DNA of 64,000 nucleotides from Euonymus europaeus (GCA_963580455.1 OY756968.1:14911996-14975995); one strand, 5' to 3'; shown: positions 20,281 to 35,232, counted from the first letter of the stretch. Notes: generated from the letters alone by a model not told the origin. Numbers and translations are program-made.

Positions 20281-22730
20281 ATTGTACACCGAGCAACTTT
20301 GATGGTCCGAAGTTGGTCAACTCTCTCTATGAAGGAGCTTTTAACGGTTTCGTCCATTTGTGATAGAATGTTGGTATTTTGGCATCGAAATAATCTATGA
20401 ATCTTAAACTCGTAAAATTTGACATATAAGAACAATAAAAATTGTACAACGAGCAACTTTGATGGTCCGAAGTTGCTCAACTCTCTCTATGGAGGAGCTT
20501 TTAACGATTTTGTCCCTTTGTCATAGAATTTTGGTGTTTTGGCATCGAAATAATCTATGAAGCTTAAACTTATAAAATTTTACATATAAGAACAATAAAA
20601 ATTGTACACCGAGCAACTTTGATGGTCCGAAGTTTCTCAACTCTCTTATATGGAGGAGCTTTTATCGGTTTTGTCCATTTGTCATAGAAAGTTGGTGTTT
20701 TGGCATCGAAATAATCTATGAAGCTTATACTAGTAAAATTTGACATATAAAAGAACAATAAAAATTGTACACCGAGCAACTTTGATGGTCCGAAGTTGCT
20801 CAACTCTCTCTATGGAGGAGCTTTTAACGGTTTCGTCCATTTGTCATAGAAAGTTTGTGCTTTGGCATCGAAATAGTCTATGAAACTTATACTCATAAAA
20901 TTTGACATATAAGAACAATAAAAATTCTACACCGAGCAACTTTGATGGTCCGAAGTTGCTCAACTCTCTTATATGGAGGAGCTTTTATCGGTTTTGTCCA
21001 TTTGTCATAGAAAGTTGGTGTTTTGGCATCGAAATAATCTAGGAAGCTTATACTCATAAAATTTTACATATAAGAACAATAAAAATTGTACACCGAGCAA
21101 CTTTGATAGTCCGAAGTTGCTCAACTCTCTTATATGGAGGAGCTTTTATCGGTTTTGTCCATTTGTCATAGAAAGTTGGTGTTTTGGCATCGAAATAATC
21201 TATGAAGCTTATACTTGTAAAATTTGACATATAAGAACAATAAAAATTGTACACCGAGCAACTTTGATGGTCCGAAGTTGCTCAACTCTCTTATATGGAG
21301 GAGCTTTTATCGGTTTTGTCCATTTGTCAAAGAAAGTTAGTGTTTCGGAATCGAAATAGTCTAGGATGCTTAAACTCGTAAAATTTGACATAGAAGAACA
21401 ATAAAAAGTGTACATTGAGCAACTTTGATGGTCCGAAGTTGGTCAACTCTCTCTATGGAGGAGCTTTTAACGGTTTTGTCCATTTGTCATAGAAAGTTGG
21501 TGTTTCGGCATCGAAATAGTCTAGGAAGCTTATACTCTTAAAATTTGACATTGAAGAACGAACAATAAAAAGTGTACATTGAGCAACTTTGATGGTCCTA
21601 AGTTGCTCAACTCTCTCTATGGAGGAGCTTTTAACGATTTTGTCCCTTTGTCATAGAAATTTGGTGTTTTGGCATCGAAATAATCTAGGAATCTTATACT
21701 CATAAAATTTGACATATAAGAACAATAAAAATTGTACATCGAGCAACTTTGATGGTCTGAAGTTGCTCAACTCTCTCTATAAAGGAGCTTTTAAAGGGTT
21801 TCGTCCATTTGTCATAGAAAGTTGGTGTTTTGGCATCGAAATAATCTATGAATCTTATACTCCTAAAATTTCACATATAAGAACAATAAAAAGTGTACAT
21901 TGAGCAACTTTGATGGTCCTAAGTTGCTCAACTCTCTCTATGGAGGAGCTTTTAACGGTTTTGTCTATTTGTCATAGAAAGTTGGTGTTTCGGCATCGAA
22001 ATAGTCTAGGAAGCTTAAACTCGTAAAATTTGACATAGAAGAACAATAAAAAGTGTACATTGAGCAACTTTGATGGTCCGAAGTTGCTCAACTCTCTCTA
22101 TGGAGGAGTTTTTAACGGTTTTGTCCATTTGTCATAGAAACTTGGTGTTTTGGCATCGAAATAATCTAGGAAGCTTATACTCATAAAATTTGACATATAA
22201 GAACAATAAAAATTGTATACTGAGCAACGTTGATGGTCCGAAGTTGCTCAACTCTCTCTATGGGGGAGCTTTTAACGGTTTTATTCATTTGTCATAGAAA
22301 GTTGGTGTTTTGCATCGAAATAATCTATGAAGCTTATACTGGTCAAATTTTACATAGAAGAACAATAAAAAGTCTATCCCGAGCAACTTTAATCGTCCAA
22401 AATTGCTCAACTCTCTCTATGGAGGAGCTTTTAACGGTTTTGTCCATTTGTCTTAGAAATTTGGTGTTTTGGCATCGAAATAATCTAGGAAGCTTATACT
22501 CATAAAATTTGACATATAAGAACAATAAAAATTGTACATCGAGCAACTTTGATGGTCTGAAGTTGCTCAACTCTCTCTATAAAGGAGCTTTTAAAGGGTT
22601 TCGTCCATTTGTCCTAGAAAGTTGGTGTTTTGGCATCGAAATAATCTATGAATCTTATACTCCTAAAATTTCACATATAAGAACAATAAAAAGTGTACAT
22701 TGAGCAACTTTGATGATCCGAAGTTGCTCA
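20250..22730 (+). repeat. Duplicated satellite segment, left copy
   Basis: The monomer order here is repeated at about 24,098-26,740. Matching points are 20,250/24,098, 21,709/25,720 and 22,230/26,240, so the offset grows from 3,848 to about 4,010 bp as monomers are gained or lost. It includes a class D monomer and one GAAC-marked monomer. Confidence 0.72.
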
Positions 22731-24097
22731 ACTCTCTCTATGCAGGAGCTTTTAACGATTTTGTCCCTTTGTCATAGAAATTTAGTGTTTTTGCATCGAA
22801 ATAATCTATGAAGCTTATACTCATAAAATTTGACATATAAGAACAATAAAAATTGTACACCGAGCAACTTTGATGGTTCGAAGTTGCTCAACTCTCTTAT
22901 ATGGAGGAGCTTTTACCGGTTTTGTCCATTTGTCATAGAAAGTTGGTGTTTAGGCATCGAAATAATCTACGAATCTTAAACTAGTAAAATTTGACATATA
23001 AGAACAATAAAAATTGTACACCGAGCAACTTTGATGGTCCGAAGTTGCTCAACTCTCTCTATGGAGGAGCTTTTAACGATTTTATCCATTTGTCATAGAA
23101 ATTTGGTGTTTTGGCATCCAAATAATCTAGGATGCTTATACTCATAAAATTTGACAAATAAGAACAATAAAAATTGTAGACCGAGCAACTTTGATGGTCC
23201 GAAGTTTCTCAACTCTCTTATATGGAGGAGCTTTTATCGGTTTTGTCCATTAGTCATATAAAGTTGGTGTTTTGGCATCAAAATAATCTAGGAAGCTTAT
23301 ACTCTTAAAATTTGACATAGAAGAACAATAAGAAGTGTAAATAGAGCAATTTTGATGGTCCGAAGTTACTCAACTCTGTCTATGGAGGAGCTTTTAACGG
23401 TTTCGTCCATTTGTCATAGAAAGTTGGTGTTTTGGCATCGAAATAATCTAGGAAGCTTATACTCGTAAAATTTGACATAGAAGAACAATAAAAAGTGTAC
23501 ATAGAGCAATTTTGATGGTCCGAAGTTGCTCAACTCTCTCTATGGAGGAGATTTTAAAGGTTTTTTCCATTTGTGATAGAAAGTTGGTGTTTTGGCATCG
23601 AAATAATCTATGAAGCTTATACTCGTAAAATTTGACATAGAAGAATAATAAAAAAGTGTACATAGAGCAATTTTGATGTTCCGAAGTTGCTCAACTCTGT
23701 CTATGGAGGAGCTTTAAACGATTTCGTCCATTTGTGATAGAAAGTTGGTGTTTTGGCATCGAAATAATCTAGGAAGCTTATACTCGTAAAATTTGACATA
23801 GAAGAACAATAAAAAGTGTACATAGAGCAATTTTGATGGTCCGAAGTTGCTCAACTCTCTCTATGGAGGAGCTTTTAACGATTTCGTCCATTTGTGATAG
23901 AAAGTTGGTGTTTTGGCATCGAAATAATCTAGAAAGCTTATACTCGTAAAATTTGACATAGAAGAACAATAAAAAGTGTACAGGGAGCAATTTTGATGGT
24001 CCGAAGTTGCTCAACTCTCTCTATGGAGGAGCTTTTAACGGTTTTGTCCATTTCTCATAGAAAGTTGGTGTTTTGGCAACGAAATAATCTATGATTC
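22731..24097 (+). repeat. Heterogeneous satellite monomers
   Basis: This interval between the two duplicated segments mixes class A and class C monomers with many single-base differences. Several class C units read GTGATAGAAAG instead of GTCATAGAAAG. I see no clean higher-order period here. Confidence 0.65.
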
Positions 24098-26740
24098 TTA
24101 AACTCGTAGAATTTGACATATAAAAATAATAAAAATTGTACACCGATCAACTTTGATGGTCCGAAGTTGGTCAACTCTCTCTATGGAGGAGCTTTTAACG
24201 GTTTCGTCCATTTGTGATAGAATGTTGGTATTTTGGCATCGAAATAATCTATGAATCTTAAACTCGTAAAATTTGACATATAAGAACAATAAAAATTGTA
24301 CAACGAGCAACTTTGATGGTCCGAAGTTGCTCAACTCTCTCTATGGAGGAGCTTTTAACGATTTTGTCCCTTTGTCATAGAATTTTTGTGTTTTGGCATC
24401 GAAATAATCTATGAAGCTTATACTCATAACATTTTACATATAAGAACAATAAAAATTGTACACCGAGCAACTTTGATGGTCCGAAGTTTCTCAACTCTCT
24501 TATATGGAGGAGCTTTTATCGGTTTTGTCCATTTGTCATAGAAAGTTGGTGTTTTGGCATCGAAATAATCTATGAAGCTTATACTAGTAAAATTTGACAT
24601 ATAAGAACAATAAAAATTGTACACCGAGCAACTTTGATGGTCCGAAGTTGCTCAACTCTCTTATATGGAGGAGCTTTTATCGGTTTTGTCCATTTGTCAT
24701 AGAAAGTTGGTGTTTTGGCATCGAAATAATCTATGAAGCTTATACTAGTAAAATTTGACATATAAGAACAATAAAAATTGTACACCGAGCAACTTTGATG
24801 GTCCGAAGTTGCTCAACTCTCTTATATGGAGGAGCTTTTATCGGTTTTGTCCATTTGTCATAGAAAGTTAGTGTTTCGGAATCGAAATAGTCTAGGATGC
24901 TTAAACTCGTAAAATTTGACATAGAAGAACAATAAAAAGTGTACATTTAGCAACTTTGATGGTCCGAAGTTGGTCAACTCTCTCTATGGAGGAGCTTTTA
25001 ACGGTTTTGTCCATTTGTCATATAAAGTTGGTGTTTCGGCATCGAAATAGTCTAGGAAGCTTATACTCTTAAAATTTGACATAGAAGAACGAACAATAAA
25101 AAGTGTACATTGAGCAACTTTGATGGTCCTAAGTTGCTCAACTCTCTCTATGGAGGAGCTTTTAACGATTTTGTCCCTTTGTCATAGAAATTTGGTGTTT
25201 TGGCATCGAAATAATCTATGAAGCTTATACTCATAAAATTTGACATATAAGAACAATAAAAATTGTACACCGAGCAACTTTGATGGTCCGAAGTTGCTCA
25301 ACTCTCTTATATGGAGGAGCTTTTATCGATTTCGTCCATTTGTCAAAGAAAGTTGGTGTTTGGGCATCGAAATAATCTAGGAAGCTTATACTCGTAAAAC
25401 TTGACATAGAAGAACAATAAAAAGTGTACATAGAGCAATTTTGATGGTCCGAAGTTGCTCAACTCTCTCTATGGAGGAGCTTTTAACGGTTTTGTCCATT
25501 TGTCATAGAAAGTTGGTGTTTTGCATCGAAATAATCTATGAAGCTTATACTGGTCAAATTTTACATAGAAGAACAATAAAAAGTCTATCCCGAGCAACTT
25601 TAATCGTCCAAAATTGCTCAACTCTCTCTATGGAGGAGATTTTAACGGTTTTGTCCATTTGTCATAGAAATTTCGTGTTTTGGCATCGAAATAATCTAGG
25701 AAGCTTATACTCATAAAATTTGACATATAAGAACAATAAAAATTGTAAATCGAGCAACTTTGATGGTCTGAAGTTGCTCAACTCTCTCTATAAAGGAGCT
25801 TTTAAAGGGTTTCGTCCATTTGTCATAGAAAGTTGGTGTTTTGTCATCGAAATAATCTATGAATCTTATACTCCTAAAATTTCACATATAAGAACAATAA
25901 AAAGTGTACATTGAGCAACTTTGATGGTCCTAAGTTGCTCAACTCTCTCTATGGAGGAGCTTTTAACGGTTTTGTCTATTTGTCATAGAAAGTTGGTGTT
26001 TCGGCATTGAAATAATCTAGGAAGTTTAAACTCGTAAAATTTGACATAGAAGAACAATAAAAAGGTACATTGAGCAACTTTGATGGTCCGAAGTTGCTCA
26101 ACTCTCTCTATGGAGGAGCTTTTAACGGTTTTGTCCATTTGTCATAGAAACTTGGTGTTTTGGCATCGAAATAATCTAGGAAGCTTATACTCATAAAATT
26201 TGACATATACGAACAATAAAAATTGTATACTGAGCAACGTTGATGGTCCGAAGTTGCTCAACTCTCTCTATGGGGGAGCTTTTAACGGTTTTGTTCATTT
26301 GTCATAGAAAGTTGGTGTTTTGCATCGAAATAATCTATGAAGCTTATACTGGTCAAATTTTACATAGAAGAACAATAAAAAGTCTATCCCGAGCAACTTT
26401 AATCGTCCAAAATTGCTCAACTCTCTCTATGGAGGAGCTTTTAACGGTTTTGTCCATTTGTCATAGAAATTTGGTGTTTTGGCATCGAAATAATCTAGGA
26501 AGCTTATACTCATAAAATTTGACATATAAGAACAATAAAAATTGTACATCGAGCAACTTTGATGGTCTGAAGTTGCTCAACTCTCTCTATAAAGGAGCTT
26601 TTAAAGGGTTTCGTCCATTTGTCATAGAAAGTTGGTGTTTTGGCATCGAAATAATCTATGAATCTTATACTCCTAAAATTTCACATATAAGAACAATAAA
26701 AAGTGTACATTGAGCAACTTTGATGGTCCGAAGTTGCTCA
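24098..26740 (+). repeat. Duplicated satellite segment, right copy
   Basis: Counterpart of 20,250-22,730, with a three-monomer run of class A CTTATATGG units (about 24,424-24,946) and a GAAC-marked monomer near 25,087. Private differences such as TATACGAAC near 26,208 show it has diverged from the left copy. Confidence 0.72.
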
Positions 26741-29700
26741 ACTCTCTCTATGCAGGAGCTTTTAACAATTTTGTCCCTTTGTCATAGAAATTTGGTGTTT
26801 TGGCATCGAAATAATCTATGAAGCTTATACTCATAAAATTTGACATATAAGAACAATAAAAATTGTACACAGAGCAACTTTGATGGTCCGAAGTTGCTCA
26901 ACTCTCTTATATGGAGGAGCTTTTACCGGTTTTGTCCATTTGTCATAGAAAGTTGGTGTTTTGGCATCGAAATAATCTACGAATCTTAAACTCGTAAAAT
27001 TTGACATATAAGAACAATAAAAATTGTACACCGAGCAACTTTGATGGTCCGAAGTTGCTCAACTCTCTCTATGGAGGAGCTTTTAACGGTTTTGTCCATT
27101 TGTGATAGAAAGTTGGTGTTTTGGCATCGAAATAATCTATGAAGCTTACACTCGTAAAATTTGACATATAAGAACAATAAAAATTTTACACTGAGCAACT
27201 TCGATGGTCCGAAGTTGCTCAACACTCTCTATGGGGGAGCTTTTAACGGTTTTGTCGATTTGTCATAGAAAGTTGGTATTTTGGCATCGAAATAATCTAG
27301 GAAGCTTATAGTCGTAAAATTTCACATAGAAGAACAATAAAAAGTCTACGTAGAGCAATTTTGATGCTCCAAAGTTGCTCAACTCTGTCTATGGAGGAGC
27401 TTTTAACGATTACGTCCATTTGTGATAGAAAGTTGGTGTTTTGGCATTGAAATAATCATGGAAGCTTATACTCGTAAAATTTGACAAAGAAGAACAATAA
27501 AACGTGTACATAGGGCAATTTTGATGGTCCGAAGTTGCTCAACTCTCTCTATGGAGGAGCATTCAACGGTTTTGTCCGTTTGTCATAGAAAGTTGGTGTT
27601 TTGGCATCGAAATAGTCTAGGAAGCTTATACTCGTAAAATTTGACATAGAAGAACAATAAAAAGTGTACATAGAGCAATTTTGATAGTCCAAAGTTGCTC
27701 AACTCTCTCTATGGAGGAGCTTTTAACGGTTTTGTCCGTTTGTCATAGAAAGTTGGTGTTTTGGCATCGAAATAGTCTAGGAAGCTTATACTCGTAAAAT
27801 TTGACATAGAAGAACAATAAAAAGTGTACAGAGAGCAATTTTGATGGTCCGAAGTTGCTCAACTTGCTCTATGGAGGAGCTTTTAACGGTTTTGTCCATT
27901 TCTCATAGAAAGTTGGTGTTTTGGCATCGAAATAATCTATGATTCTTAAACTCGTAGAATTTGACATATAAAAACAATAAAAATTGTACACCGAGCAACT
28001 TTGATGGTCTGAAGCTGGTCAACTCTCTCTATGGAGGAGCTTTTAACGGTTTCGTCCATTTGTGATAGAATGTTGGTGTTTTGGCATCGAAATAATCTAT
28101 GAATCTTAAACTCGTAATATTTGACATATAAGAACAATAAAAATTGTACACCGAGCAACTTTGATGGTCCGAAGTTGCTCAACTCTCTCTATGGAGGAGC
28201 TTTTAACGGTTTCGTCCATTTGTCATTGAAAGTTTGTGTTTTGGCATCGAAATAATCTATGAAGCTTACACTCGTAAAATTTGACATATAAGAACAATAA
28301 AAATTTTACACTGAGCAACTTTGATGGTCCGAAGTTGCTCAACAATCTCTATGGAGGAGCTTTTAACGGTTTTGTCGATTTGTCATAGAAAGTTGGTGAT
28401 TTGGCATCGAAATAATCTATGAAGCTTATATTCGTAAAATTTGACATAGAAGAACAATAAAAAGTCTACATGGAGCAATTTTGATGGTCCGAAGTTGCTC
28501 AACTCTCTCTATGGAGAAACTTTTAACGGTTTTGTCCGTTTGTCATAGAAAGTTGTTGTTTTGTCATCGAAATAGTCTAGGAAGCTTAAACTCGTAAAAT
28601 TTGACATAGAAGAACAATAAAAAGTGTACATTGAGCAACTTTGATGGTCCGAAGTTGCTCAATTCTCTCTATGGAGGAGCTTTTAACGATTTTGTCCTTT
28701 TGTCATAGAATTTTGGTGTTTTGGCATCGAAATAATCTATGAAGCTTATACTCATAAAATTTTACATATAAGAACAATAAAAATTGTACACGGAGCAACT
28801 TTGATGGTCCGAAGTTGCTCAACTCTCTTATATGGAGGAGCTTTTATCGGTTTTGTCCATTTGTCATAGAAAGTTGGTGTTTTGGCATCGAAATAATCTA
28901 TGAAGCTTATACTAGTAAAATTTGACATATAAGAACAATAAAAATTGTACACCGAGCAACTTTGATGGTCCGAAGTTGCTCAACTCTCTTATATGGAGGA
29001 GCTTTTATCGGTTTTGTCCATTTGTCATAGAAAGTTAGTGTTTCGGAATCGAAATAGTCTAGGATGCTTAAACTCGTAAAATTTGACATAGAAGAACAAT
29101 AAAAAGTGTACATTGAGCAACTTTGATGGTCCGAAGTTGGTCAACTCTCTCTATGGAGGAGCTTTTAACGGTTTTGCCCATTTGTCATAGAAAGTTGGTG
29201 TTTCGGCATCGAAATAGTCTAGGAAGCTTATACTCTTAAAATTTGACATAGAAGAACGAACAATAAAAAGTGTACATTGAGCAACTTTGATGGTCCTAAG
29301 TTGCTCAACTCTCTCTATGGAGGAGCATTTAACGGTTTTGTCCGTTTGTCATAGAAAGTTGGTGTTTTGGCATCGAAATAGTCTAGGAAGCTTATACTCG
29401 TAAAATTTGACATAGAAGAACAATAAAAAGTTTACGTAGAGCAATTTTGATGGTCCGAAGTTGCTCAACTCTCTCTATGGAGGAGCTTTTAACGGTTTTG
29501 TCCATATCTCATAGAAAGTTGGTGTTTTGGCATCGAAATAATCTATGAATCTTAAACTCGTAAAATTTGACATATAAGAACAATAAAAATTGTACACCGA
29601 GCAACTTTGATGGTCCGAAGTTGCTCAACTCTCTCTATGGAGGAGCTTTTAAAGGTTTTGTCCATTTGTGATAGAAAGTTGGTGTTTTGGCATCGAAATA

Positions 29701-32430
29701 ATCTATGATTCTTAAACTCGTAGAATTTGACATATAAGAACAATAAAAAGTGTACATAGAGCAATTTTGATGGTCCGAAGTTGATCAACTCTCTCTATGG
29801 AGGAGCTTTTAAAGGTTTTTTCCATTTGTGATAGAAAGTTGGTGTTTTCGCATCGAAATAATCTATGAAGCTTATACTCGTAAAATTTGACATAGAAGAA
29901 TAATAAAAAGTGTATATAGAGCAATTTTGATGTTCCGAAGTTGCTCAACTCTGTCTATGGAGGAGCTTTAAACGATTTCGTCCATTTGTGATAGAAAGTT
30001 GGTGTTTTGGCATCGAAATAATCTAGGAAGCTTATACTCGTAAAATTTGACATAGAAGAACAATAAAAAGTGTACATAGAGCAATTTTGATAGTCCGAAT
30101 TTGCTCAACTCTCTCTATGGAGGAGCTTTTAACGATTTCGTCCATTTGTGACAGAAAGTTGGTGTTTTGGCATCGAAATAATCTAGAAAGCTTATACTCG
30201 TAAAATTTGACATAGAAGAACAATAAAAAGTGTACAGAGAGCAATTTTGATGGTCCGAAGTTGCTCAACTCTCTCTATGGAGGAGCTTTTAACGGTTTTG
30301 TCCATTTCTCATAGAAAGTTGGTGTTTTGGCTTCGAAATAATCTATGATTCTTAAACTCGTAGAATTTGACATATAAAAACAATAAAAATTGTACACCGA
30401 GCAACTTTGATGGTCCGAAGTTGGTCAACTCTCTCTATGGAGGAGCTTTTAACGAATTCGTCCATTTGTGATAGAATGTTGGTGTTTTGGCATCGAAATA
30501 ATCTATGAATCTTAAACTCGTAACATTTGACATATAAGAACAATAAAAATTGTACACCGAGCAACTTTGATGGTCCGAAGTTGCTCAACTCTCTCTATGG
30601 AGGAGCTTTTAACGGTTTCGTCCATTTGTCATAGAAAGTTTGTGTTTTGGCATCAAAATAATCTATGAAGCTTACACTCGTAAAATTTGACATATAAGAA
30701 CAATAAAAATTTTACACCGAGCAACTTTGATGGTCCGAAGTTGCTCAACTCTCTCTATGGAGGAGCTTTTAACGGTTTCTTCCATTTGTGATAGAAAGTT
30801 AGTGTTTTGGCATCGAAATAATCTATAAATCTTAAACTCGTAAAATTTTACATATAAGAACAATAAAAATTGTACACCGAGCAACTTTGATGGTCCGAAG
30901 TTGCTCAACTCTCTCTATGGAGGAGCTTTTAACGGTTTTGTCGATATCTCATAGAAAGTTGGTGTTTTGGCATCGAAATAATCTATGAATCTTAAACTCG
31001 TAAAATTTGACATATAAGAACAATAAAAATTGTACACCGAGCAACTTTGATGGTCCGAAGTTGCTCAACTCTCTCTATGGAGGAGCTTTTAAAGGTTTTG
31101 TCCATTTGTGATAGAAAGTTGGTGTTTTGGCATCGAAATAATCTATGATTCTTAAACTCGTAGAATTTGACATATAAGAACAATAAAAAGTGTACATAGA
31201 GCAATTTTGATGGTCCGAAGTTGCTCAACTCTCTCTATGGAGGAGCTTTTAAAGGTTTTTTCCATTTGTGATAGAAAGTTGGTGTTTTGGCATCGAAATA
31301 ATCTATGAAGCTTATACTCGTAAAATTTGACATAGAAGAATAATAAAAAGTGTACATAGAGCAATTTTGGTGTTCCGAAGTTGCTCAACTCTGTCTATGG
31401 AGGAGCTTTAAACGATTTCGTCCATTTGTGATAGAAAGTTGGTGTTTTGGCATCGAAATAATCTAGGAAGCTTATACTCGTAAAATTTAACATAGAAGAA
31501 CAATAAAAAGTGTACATAGGGCAATTTTGATGGACCGAAGTTGTTCAACACTCTCTATGGAGGAGCTTTTAACGGTTTTGTCGATTTGTCATAGAAAGTT
31601 GGTGATTTGGCATCGAAATAGTCTAGAAAGCTTATACTCGTAAAATTTGACATAGAAGAACAATAAAAAGTGTACGTAGAGCAATTTTGATGGTCCGAAG
31701 TTGCTCAACTCTCTCTATGGAGGAGCTTTTAACGGTTTTGTCCATATCTCATAGAAAGTTGGTGTTTTGGCATCGAAATAATCTATGAATCTTAAACTCG
31801 TAAAATTTGACATAGAAGAACAATAAAAAGTGTACATTGAGCAACTTTGATGGTCCGAAGTTGCTCAACTCTCTCTATGGAGGAGCTTTTAATGGTTTTG
31901 TCCGTTTATCATTGAAAGTTAGTGTTTTGGCATCGAAATAGTCTAGGAAGCTTAAACTCGTAAAATTTGACATAGAAGAACAATAAAAAGTGTACATTGA
32001 GCAACTTTGATGGTACGAAGTTGCTCAACTCTCTCTATGGAGGAGCTTTTAACGGTTTTGTCCGTTTGTCATAGAAAGTTGTTGTTTTGGCATCGAAATA
32101 GTCTAGGAAGCTTAAACTCGTAAAATTTAACTTATAAGAACAATAAAAATTGTACACCGAGCAACGTTGATGGTCCGAAGTTGCTCAACTCTCTCTATGG
32201 AGGAGCTTTTAACGATTTCGTCGATTTGTGATAGAAAGTCGGTGTTTTGGCATCAAAATAATCTGGGAAGCTTATACTCGTAAAATTTGACATAGAAGAA
32301 CAATAAAAAGTCTATAGAGAGCAATTTTGATGGTCCGAAGTTGAGCAACTCTCTCTATGGAGGAGCTTTTAACGATTTTGTCCATTTCTCATAGAAAGTT
32401 GGTGCTTTGGCATCGAAATAATCTATGATT
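26741..32430 (+). repeat. 160-bp satellite monomers with a 1,440-bp 9-mer
   Basis: Monomer length is mostly exactly 160 bp. A 9-monomer period is visible from 29,552 to 30,992 and from 29,712 to 31,152. Classes A and C dominate and many units read CGTCCATTTGTGATAG. The seventh GAAC-marked monomer seen in the array lies near 29,255. Confidence 0.7.
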
Positions 32431-32431
32431 C

Positions 32432-35232
32432 TTAAACTCGTAGAATTTGACATATAAGAACAATAAAAATTGTACACCGAGCAACTTTGATGGTCCGAAG
32501 TTGGTCAACTCTCTCTATGGAGGAGCTTTTAAAGGTTTCGTCCGTTTGTGATAGAAAGTTGGTGTTTTGGCATCGAAATAATCTATGAATCTTAAACTCG
32601 TAAAATTTGACATATAAAAACAATAAAAATTGTACACCGAGCAACTTTGATGGTCCGAAGTTGCTCAACTCTATCTATGGAGGAGCTTTTAACGGTTTCT
32701 TCCATTTGTGATAGAAAGTTGGTGTTTTGGCATCGAAATAATCTATAAATCTTAAACTCGTAAAATTTGACATATAAGAACAATAAAAATTGTACACCGA
32801 GCAACTTTGATGGTCCGAAGTTGCTCAACTCTCTCTATGGAGGAGCTTTTAACGGTTTCGTCCATTTGTGATAGAAAGTTGGTGTTTTGGCATCGAAATA
32901 ATCTATGAAGCTTACACTCGTAAAATTTGACATATAAGAACAATAAAAATTTTACACTGAGCAACTTTGATGGTCCGAAGTTCCTCAACAATCTCTATGG
33001 AGGAGCTTTTAACGGTTTTGTCGATTTGTCATAGAAAGTTGGTGTTTTGGCATCGAAATAATCTAGGAAGATTATATTCGTAAAATTTGACATAGAAGAA
33101 CAATAAAAAGTCTACATAGAGCAATTTTGATGGTCCGAAGTTGCTCAACTCTGTCTATGGAGGAGCTTTTAACGATTTCGTCCATTTGTGATAGAAAGTT
33201 GGTGTTTTGGCATTGAAGTAATCTAGGAAGCTTAAACTCGTAAAATTTGACATATAAGAACAATAAAAATTGTACATCGAGCAACTTTGATGGTCCGAAG
33301 TTGCTCAGCTCCCTTTATGGAGGAACTTTTAACGGTTTTTTCTACTTGTCATAGAAAGTATGTGTTTTTGCATCGAAATAGTCTAGGAAGCTTATACTCT
33401 TAAAATTTGACATAGAAGAACAATAAAAAGTGTACATAGAGCAATTTTGATAGTCCGAAGTTGCTCAACTGTCTCTATGGAGGAGCTTTTAACGGTTTTG
33501 TCCGTTTGTCATAGAAAGTTGGTGTTTTGGCATCGAAATAGTCTAGGAAGCTTATACTCTTAAAATTTGACATAGAAGAACAATAAAAAGTGTACATTGA
33601 GCAACTTTGATGGTCCGAAGTTGCTCAACTCTCTCTATGGAGGAGCTTTTAACGGTTTTGTCCGTTTGTCATTGAAAGTTGTTGATTTGGCATCGAAATA
33701 GTCTAGGAAGCTTAAACTCGTAAAATTTGACATAGAAGAACAATAAAAAGTGTACATTGAGCAACTTTGATGGTCCGAAGTTGCTCAACTCTCTCTATGG
33801 AGGAGCTTTTAACGATTTTGTCCCTTTGTCATAGAATTTTGGTGTTTTGGCATGGAAATAATCTATGAAGCTTATACTCATAAAATTTTACATATAAGAA
33901 CAATAAAAATTGTACACCTAGCAACTTTGATGGTCCGAAGTTGCTCAACTCTCTTATATGGAGGAGCTTTTATCGGTTTTGTCCATTTGTCATAGAAAGT
34001 TGGTGTTTTGGCATCGAAATAATCTATGAAGCTTATACTAGTAAAATTTGACATATATGAACAATAAAAATTGTACACCGAGCAACTTTGATGGTCCGAA
34101 ATTGCTCAACTCTCTTATATGGAGGAGCTTTTATCGGTTTTGTCCATTTGTCATAGAAAGTTAGTGTTTCGGAATCGAAGTAGTCTAGGATGCTAAAACT
34201 TGTAAAATTTGACATAGAAGAACAATAAAAAGTGTACATTGAGTAACTTTGATGGTCCGAAGTTGGTCAACTCTCTCTATGGAGGAGCTTTTAACGGTTT
34301 TGTCCGTTTGTCATAGAAAGTTGTTGTTTTGGCATCGAAATAGTCTAGGAAGCTTAAACTCGTAAAATTTGACATAGAAGAACAATAAAAAGTGTACATT
34401 GAGCAACTTTGATCGTCCGAAGTTGCTCAACTCTCTCAATGTAGGAGCTTTTAACGATTTTTTCCCTTTGTCATAGAATTTTGGTGTTTTGGCATGGAAA
34501 TAATCTATGAAGCTTATACTCATAAAATTTTACATATAAGAACAATAAAAATTGTACACCTAGCAACTTTGATGGTCCGAAGTTGCTCAACTCTCTTATA
34601 TGGAGGAGCTTTTATCGGTTTTGTCCATTTGTCATAGAAAGTTGGTGTTTTGGCATCGAAATAATCTATGAAGCTTATACTCATAAAATTTGACATATAA
34701 GAACAATAAAAATTGTACACCGAGCAACTTCGATGGTCCGAAGTTGCTCAACTCTCTTATATGGAGGAGCTTTTATCGGTTTTGTCCATTTGTCATAGAA
34801 AGTTGGTGTTTTGGCATCGAAATAATCTATGAATCTTAAACTCGTAAAATTTGACATATAAGAACAATAAAAATTGTACACCGAGCAACTTTGATGGTCC
34901 GAAGTTGCTCAACTCTCTCTATGGAGGAGCTTTTAAAGGTTTCGTCCATTTGCGATAGAAAGTTGATGTTTTGGCATCGAAATTATCTATGAAGCTTACA
35001 CTCGTAAAATTTGACATATAAGAACAATAAAAATTTTACACTGAGCAACTTTGATGGTCCGAAGTTGCTCAACACTCTCTATGGAGGAGCTTTTAACGGT
35101 TTTGTCGATTTGTCGCAGAAAGTTGGTGTTTTGGCATCGAAATAATCTAGCAAGCTTATACTCGTAAAATTTGACATAGAAGAACAATAAAAAGTCTACG
35201 TAAAGCAATTTTGATTGTCCGAAGTTGCTCAA
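32432..35232 (+). repeat. Duplicated satellite segment (left copy of 38,512-41,632)
   Basis: The monomer order from 32,432 is repeated 6,080 bp downstream (38 monomers) and, after about 33,800, 6,560 bp downstream (41 monomers). The distinctive CTCAGCTCCCTTTATGG monomer occurs at 33,305 and 39,385. The right copy has three additional monomers in between. Confidence 0.78.

Noticed and set aside
11960..26713. Plus-strand ORFs of 64 and 91-92 codons repeated every ~1,442-1,445 bp
   Set aside because: They follow the higher-order repeat and arise from satellite sequence; the repetition reflects DNA amplification and is not evidence of a gene family.
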